A stretch of DNA of 64,000 nt from Opitutaceae bacterium EW11 (GTDB taxonomy: Bacteria; Verrucomicrobiota; Verrucomicrobiia; Opitutales; Opitutaceae). Shown piece by piece: positions 61,435 through 64,000 of the stretch. Where the stretch lies: positions 186,001 through 250,000 of the forward strand of contig QAYY01000010.1 in assembly GCA_003054665.1 (NCBI GenBank), written 5' to 3'. Each line of letters starts with the position of its first letter. Position 1 is the first letter of the stretch. Under the pieces are notes generated by a model. That model ran no database searches and was not told the DNA's origin. It was given only the letters and a program-made list of their open reading frames with translations. The position numbers were made by a program, and so were the translations under genes.

Positions 61435-61740
61435 TCAGTTCTTGAGGGAGTTCAGTTCCTCCACCTGCACCGTCAGGCGCTTGCGGAAGAGGGCGACGAT
61501 GATCGCGAGCCCGACCGCGACTTCGGCGGCGGCCACGGTGAGAATGAAAAACACGAAGACGTTGCCATCCATCCGCCCGTTGAACCGGGAGAAGGCGACC
61601 AGCGCGAGAGTCGACGCGATCAGCATCAGCTCGAGGCACATGTAGATCACGAGCGTGTTCTTCCGAAGAAGAACGCCGAAGAACCCGATGACGAAGAGCA
61701 GGACGCTCAGCAGGATGTACTCGTTGAGGCCGACATTCAT
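61435..61740 (-). CDS. nuoK: NADH-quinone oxidoreductase subunit K
   Basis: A 101-residue membrane subunit with three helices: [40 protein letters not shown] with the conserved Glu, and [20 protein letters not shown] with the second Glu. These Glu residues form the E-channel. Its ATG overlaps the nuoJ stop (ATGA), indicating translational coupling. Confidence 0.95.
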   Translation of the reverse strand: MNVGLNEYILLSVLLFVIGFFGVLLRKNTLVIYMCLELMLIASTLALVAFSRFNGRMDGNVFVFFILTVAAAEVAVGLAIIVALFRKRLTVQVEELNSLKN

Positions 61741-62258
61741 TGGATGTCCTCCGCACCGTCGAATCGTTTGCTCAGCACGATTACGCCGAGCATCGCAATC
61801 AGGAGAAGGAAGCCGATCACCTGCACGGGGAGAAGGTAAGTCGTGAAAAGACTCGCGCCGTAGACCTTCAGGTCGGTTGAAAACGACGAATCGGCGGGCA
61901 GGGTCGCGGCCGTCGCCGCAAACTCGCTGTGCTTCGCGAAAACACCCACGCCGACGAGGAGAAGTGCTCCCGCGATCGCGCTGGCAACCATCGAAGCCTT
62001 CGTGAACGGCTTCCGGGTGCCGCCCTGCATGTCCAGCAGCATGATGATGAACAGAAACAGCGCCACCACGGCGCCGGCGTACACCAGGATCAGCATGAAC
62101 GCCAGGAGGTAGGCATCCAGCATGACGAAGAGCACGCCTGTGCAGCATAGGCTGACGAAGAAGCTCAGCGCCGCAGCCACGGCGTTGCGGAGAAACACGA
62201 CGGCTCCCGCGGAAAGGAGCGTCAGCGCCGCAAAGAAATAGAAGAGCGAGTTGGACAT
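61737..62258 (-). CDS. nuoJ: NADH-quinone oxidoreductase subunit J
   Basis: A 173-residue membrane subunit with five hydrophobic segments. Typical are [20 protein letters not shown] and [20 protein letters not shown], the latter carrying the conserved Tyr-Ala-Gly-Ala-Val motif of NuoJ/ND6. The C-terminus [10 protein letters not shown] is short. The stop overlaps the nuoK start by 4 bp. Upstream, a heptamer-repeat element separates it from nuoI by 178 bp, an unusual gap inside a nuo operon. Confidence 0.95.
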   Translation of the reverse strand: MSNSLFYFFAALTLLSAGAVVFLRNAVAAALSFFVSLCCTGVLFVMLDAYLLAFMLILVYAGAVVALFLFIIMLLDMQGGTRKPFTKASMVASAIAGALLLVGVGVFAKHSEFAATAATLPADSSFSTDLKVYGASLFTTYLLPVQVIGFLLLIAMLGVIVLSKRFDGAEDIQ

Positions 62259-62267
62259 GGAAAAGGC

Positions 62268-62412
62268 GAAGGACGAATTACGAATGCAGAATGCAGAAGG
62301 GAAGATCCCCCGCGCCGGCAGCGCGTCCCCAACAAGCGCCGCGTGCCACGGTCGGCCAACAGGTGTTTCCGTCGTTCTTCATTCTGCATTCTCCATTCTT
62401 CATTCTTCATTA
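62268..62412. repeat. heptamer-repeat inverted element between nuoI and nuoJ
   Basis: Left arm at 62268-62302 holds five 7-bp units on the plus strand: GAAGGAC, GAATTAC, GAATGCA, GAATGCA, GAAGGGA. The right arm at 62371-62412 holds six units that read, on the minus strand, TAATGAA, GAATGAA, GAATGGA, GAATGCA, GAATGAA, GAACGAC. The arms are imperfect inverted partners around a 68-bp GC-rich spacer. The architecture matches the element at 37.77-38.0 kb but with a different heptamer. It lies between cotranscribed genes, so the message would carry the stem-loop. Confidence 0.75.
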
Positions 62413-62436
62413 GCGAAGCGTGAAGCCGCTTCGCGC

Positions 62437-62976
62437 TCAGTGCGCGTTCCCCTCCTGTTCGGCGTGGAGCTTTTTCTCCCACTTGAAATGTTTGTCGGGC
62501 AGGGTGCCGCCGAGTTCGAGGAGCTTGTCCTTGTGATTCACCATCTCCTCGCGCGTGTAACCTGTCATCGAATACTGATTCTGGAGGAAGATCGCCTCCT
62601 CCGGGCACACTTCCTGGCAGAAGCCGCAGTAGATGCAGCGCAGCATGTCGATGTCGAAGGCCTGCGGCGCCTTCTCGATCTGCCGGTTGGGAGAACCGGG
62701 AGGGATCTCGCCCGGCGTGATTCGGATGGCCTTCGGCGGGCAGACAAACTCGCACAGCTGACACGAGACGCACTTTTCCCGGCCGTGCGGATCCTTCACC
62801 AGGGTGGGAACGCCGCGATAGCCCGGAGGGATGTTCGGCCGCTGCTCGGGATACTCGAGAGTGACCGCGGTCGACCTCAGGTGCTTCCAGGTGGTTTTCA
62901 GCCCGGAAAGTATCTGAGGGATGTAAGTGCGCTCCGCGAAGGTCAGCGGTTTGCGGTCAACTTGGATAACGGCCAT
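62437..62976 (-). CDS. nuoI: NADH-quinone oxidoreductase subunit I
   Basis: A 179-residue ferredoxin-like subunit with two [4Fe-4S] clusters. Motifs are CVSCQLCEFVCPPKAI and CIYCGFCQEVCPEEAIF, i.e. two CxxCxxCxxxCP sets holding clusters N6a and N6b between the hydrophilic and membrane arms. The start MAVIQVDRKPLTFAERTYIP fits the family. The C-terminal tail (KHFKWEKKLHAEQEGNAH) is longer and charged. It lies between nuoH and the heptamer element. Confidence 0.95.
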   Translation of the reverse strand: MAVIQVDRKPLTFAERTYIPQILSGLKTTWKHLRSTAVTLEYPEQRPNIPPGYRGVPTLVKDPHGREKCVSCQLCEFVCPPKAIRITPGEIPPGSPNRQIEKAPQAFDIDMLRCIYCGFCQEVCPEEAIFLQNQYSMTGYTREEMVNHKDKLLELGGTLPDKHFKWEKKLHAEQEGNAH

Positions 62977-63021
62977 GGGAAATCGATTTGACGAAAACGG
63001 CGGGGATCGCGGACCGGCCCC

Positions 63022-64000
63022 TCATCGGTGGCCGAAGTACTCCATCCCGCCGATGATGCAGGTGTAAACGATGAGGTTGAGAATCGAGAGCGGAAGCAGC
63101 TGCTTCCATCCGATCCGCATCACCTGATCGTAGCGGAAACGGGGGAGCGTCCAGCGCACCCACATGAAGAAGAAAATCGAGGCGAGAACCTTCCCGATGA
63201 AGATCAACACTGAGAGAATGCCGAGCACCACCGGATGCCCGGTCAGATGCAGCCAGCCTCCGAGCGTCTGGAGCGAGACCCAGGGAAGCGGATTCCAGCC
63301 CCCGAGAAACAGCAGTGCGAACACCGCTGAGCCCACGGTCATGTGCGAATACTCCGCCACGAAAAAGAGCGACCACTTGAACGAGCCGTACTCCGTGTGG
63401 AAACCGCCCACGAGATCCGCTTCGGACTCGGGCATGTCGAACGGCTGGCGGTTCGTTTCGGCAAAAAGCGCGACGAGGAAGATGAAGGCCGAAACCGGCA
63501 TCAGGAAAACAAACCACATGCCGCCGAGGAATCCGGGCTGGCTCTGATACTCGACGACACGCGCCAGGCTCAAGGAACCGCTCTGCCCCGGGGCGTTGAT
63601 CCACAAAAACACCGGCAGGACCGAGAGCGTCATCGAGAGCTCGTACGAGATCAGCTGCGCGGAGGCGCGGACCCCTCCGAGGAACGGATACTTCGAGTTG
63701 GAGGCCCAGCCGGCGAGGATCAGCGAATAGACGCCGAGCGAAGCCAGCGCGAAAACGCCGAGCAGGCCCACGTCGACGTTGGCCAGAATCAGCGGCACAA
63801 CCTGCTTCGCTTCGCTGACGTAGGCGCCGAAAGGAACGAAAGCCACCGTGCTGAGCGCCGGGATCATCGCGACAAGCGGCGCCATCACGAAGTAGAACTT
63901 GTTCACGTGGCCCGGAAGCGGGTCTTCCTTGAACAGCAGCTTGCCGCCGTCGGCCAGCAGGTGAAATGCGCCGAGACGCTGCAGAAAGGGGCCGATGATG
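63022..64000 (-). CDS. nuoH: NADH-quinone oxidoreductase subunit H, N-terminus beyond the window
   Basis: At least 325 residues are in the window; the frame is open through the edge, with the visible start of the fragment reading IIGPFLQRLGAFHLLADGGK. Typical NuoH parts follow: LLFKEDPLPGHVNKFYFVMA, GWASNSKYPFLGGVRASAQL, ETNRQPFDMPESEADLVGGF and PRFRYDQVMRIGWKQLLPLS. It forms the quinone-site heel of the membrane arm. The start codon lies outside. The stop at 63022 is 45 bp before the nuoI start, typical operon spacing. Confidence 0.93.
   Translation of the reverse strand, partial: IIGPFLQRLGAFHLLADGGKLLFKEDPLPGHVNKFYFVMAPLVAMIPALSTVAFVPFGAYVSEAKQVVPLILANVDVGLLGVFALASLGVYSLILAGWASNSKYPFLGGVRASAQLISYELSMTLSVLPVFLWINAPGQSGSLSLARVVEYQSQPGFLGGMWFVFLMPVSAFIFLVALFAETNRQPFDMPESEADLVGGFHTEYGSFKWSLFFVAEYSHMTVGSAVFALLFLGGWNPLPWVSLQTLGGWLHLTGHPVVLGILSVLIFIGKVLASIFFFMWVRWTLPRFRYDQVMRIGWKQLLPLSILNLIVYTCIIGGMEYFGHR

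Overview
The window is high-GC DNA from what looks like a member of the Verrucomicrobiota, most likely Opitutales/Opitutaceae. The evidence is the gene repertoire: a PEP-CTERM protein, an NHL-repeat secreted protein with a repeated C-terminal beta-rich domain, a LacI-family regulator, polysaccharide enzymes (a CE12-type esterase, a GH39/GH5-like enzyme, a glucoamylase-like protein, GH130), a lipoprotein-type DUF1343 protein, a TonB receptor and a NuoH-N operon. The taxon is inferred from protein resemblance only. No rRNA or tRNA gene was found.

Layout. 0-4.7 kb: end of a LacI-type regulator, a non-coding gap, a secreted NHL protein, a PEP-CTERM protein and an unknown conserved protein. 4.9-12.6 kb: a 13-haem cytochrome c fused to a cytochrome b domain, a response regulator with a PAS domain, an esterase, a monooxygenase/iron-ADH pair, a HAD hydrolase and a sulfotransferase. 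12.6-14.3 kb: a valine-rich leader peptide and terminator, a 72-codon ORF and a PLP aminotransferase, arranged like a classical amino-acid attenuator. 14.7-19.7 kb: a TPR hybrid histidine kinase, then two DUF2231 membrane proteins (one with a Rieske domain) and a thioredoxin-reductase-like flavoprotein. 19.8-27.7 kb: a YbhB-like protein, carbohydrate enzymes, a stress-type PRC/DUF2382 protein with a frameshifted tail, a 274-bp MITE-like element, a PGPGW membrane protein and malic enzyme.

28-45 kb: a Bcr/CflA transporter, an orphan FtsX-like permease and a GH130 enzyme. Then a four-gene Mla-type lipid transporter operon, a phosphatase, a heptamer-repeat element, a DUF2721 protein, RecD2 helicase, an acyltransferase, a DJ-1 protein, a DUF6483-like protein and a TonB receptor. 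45-56 kb: an amidohydrolase, a NamZ-like lipoprotein, RarA, ComEC without its nuclease domain, small conserved proteins, dUTPase, a Deg-type protease and a ThyX-like protein. The dUTPase and ThyX-like genes lie near each other and both concern dTMP supply. 56.4-64 kb: nuoH-I-J-K-L-M-N on the minus strand, encoding the membrane arm of complex I and the NuoI ferredoxin-like subunit. NuoH runs off the window.

The most interesting non-coding structures are three. First, the ilv-type attenuator at 12.64-12.83 kb. Second, a family of intergenic elements whose two inverted arms are built from 7-bp repeats beginning GAA (37.77-38.0 kb, and between nuoI and nuoJ at 62.27-62.41 kb, with a small trace after nuoN). 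Third, a perfect-TIR MITE at 25.05-25.32 kb.
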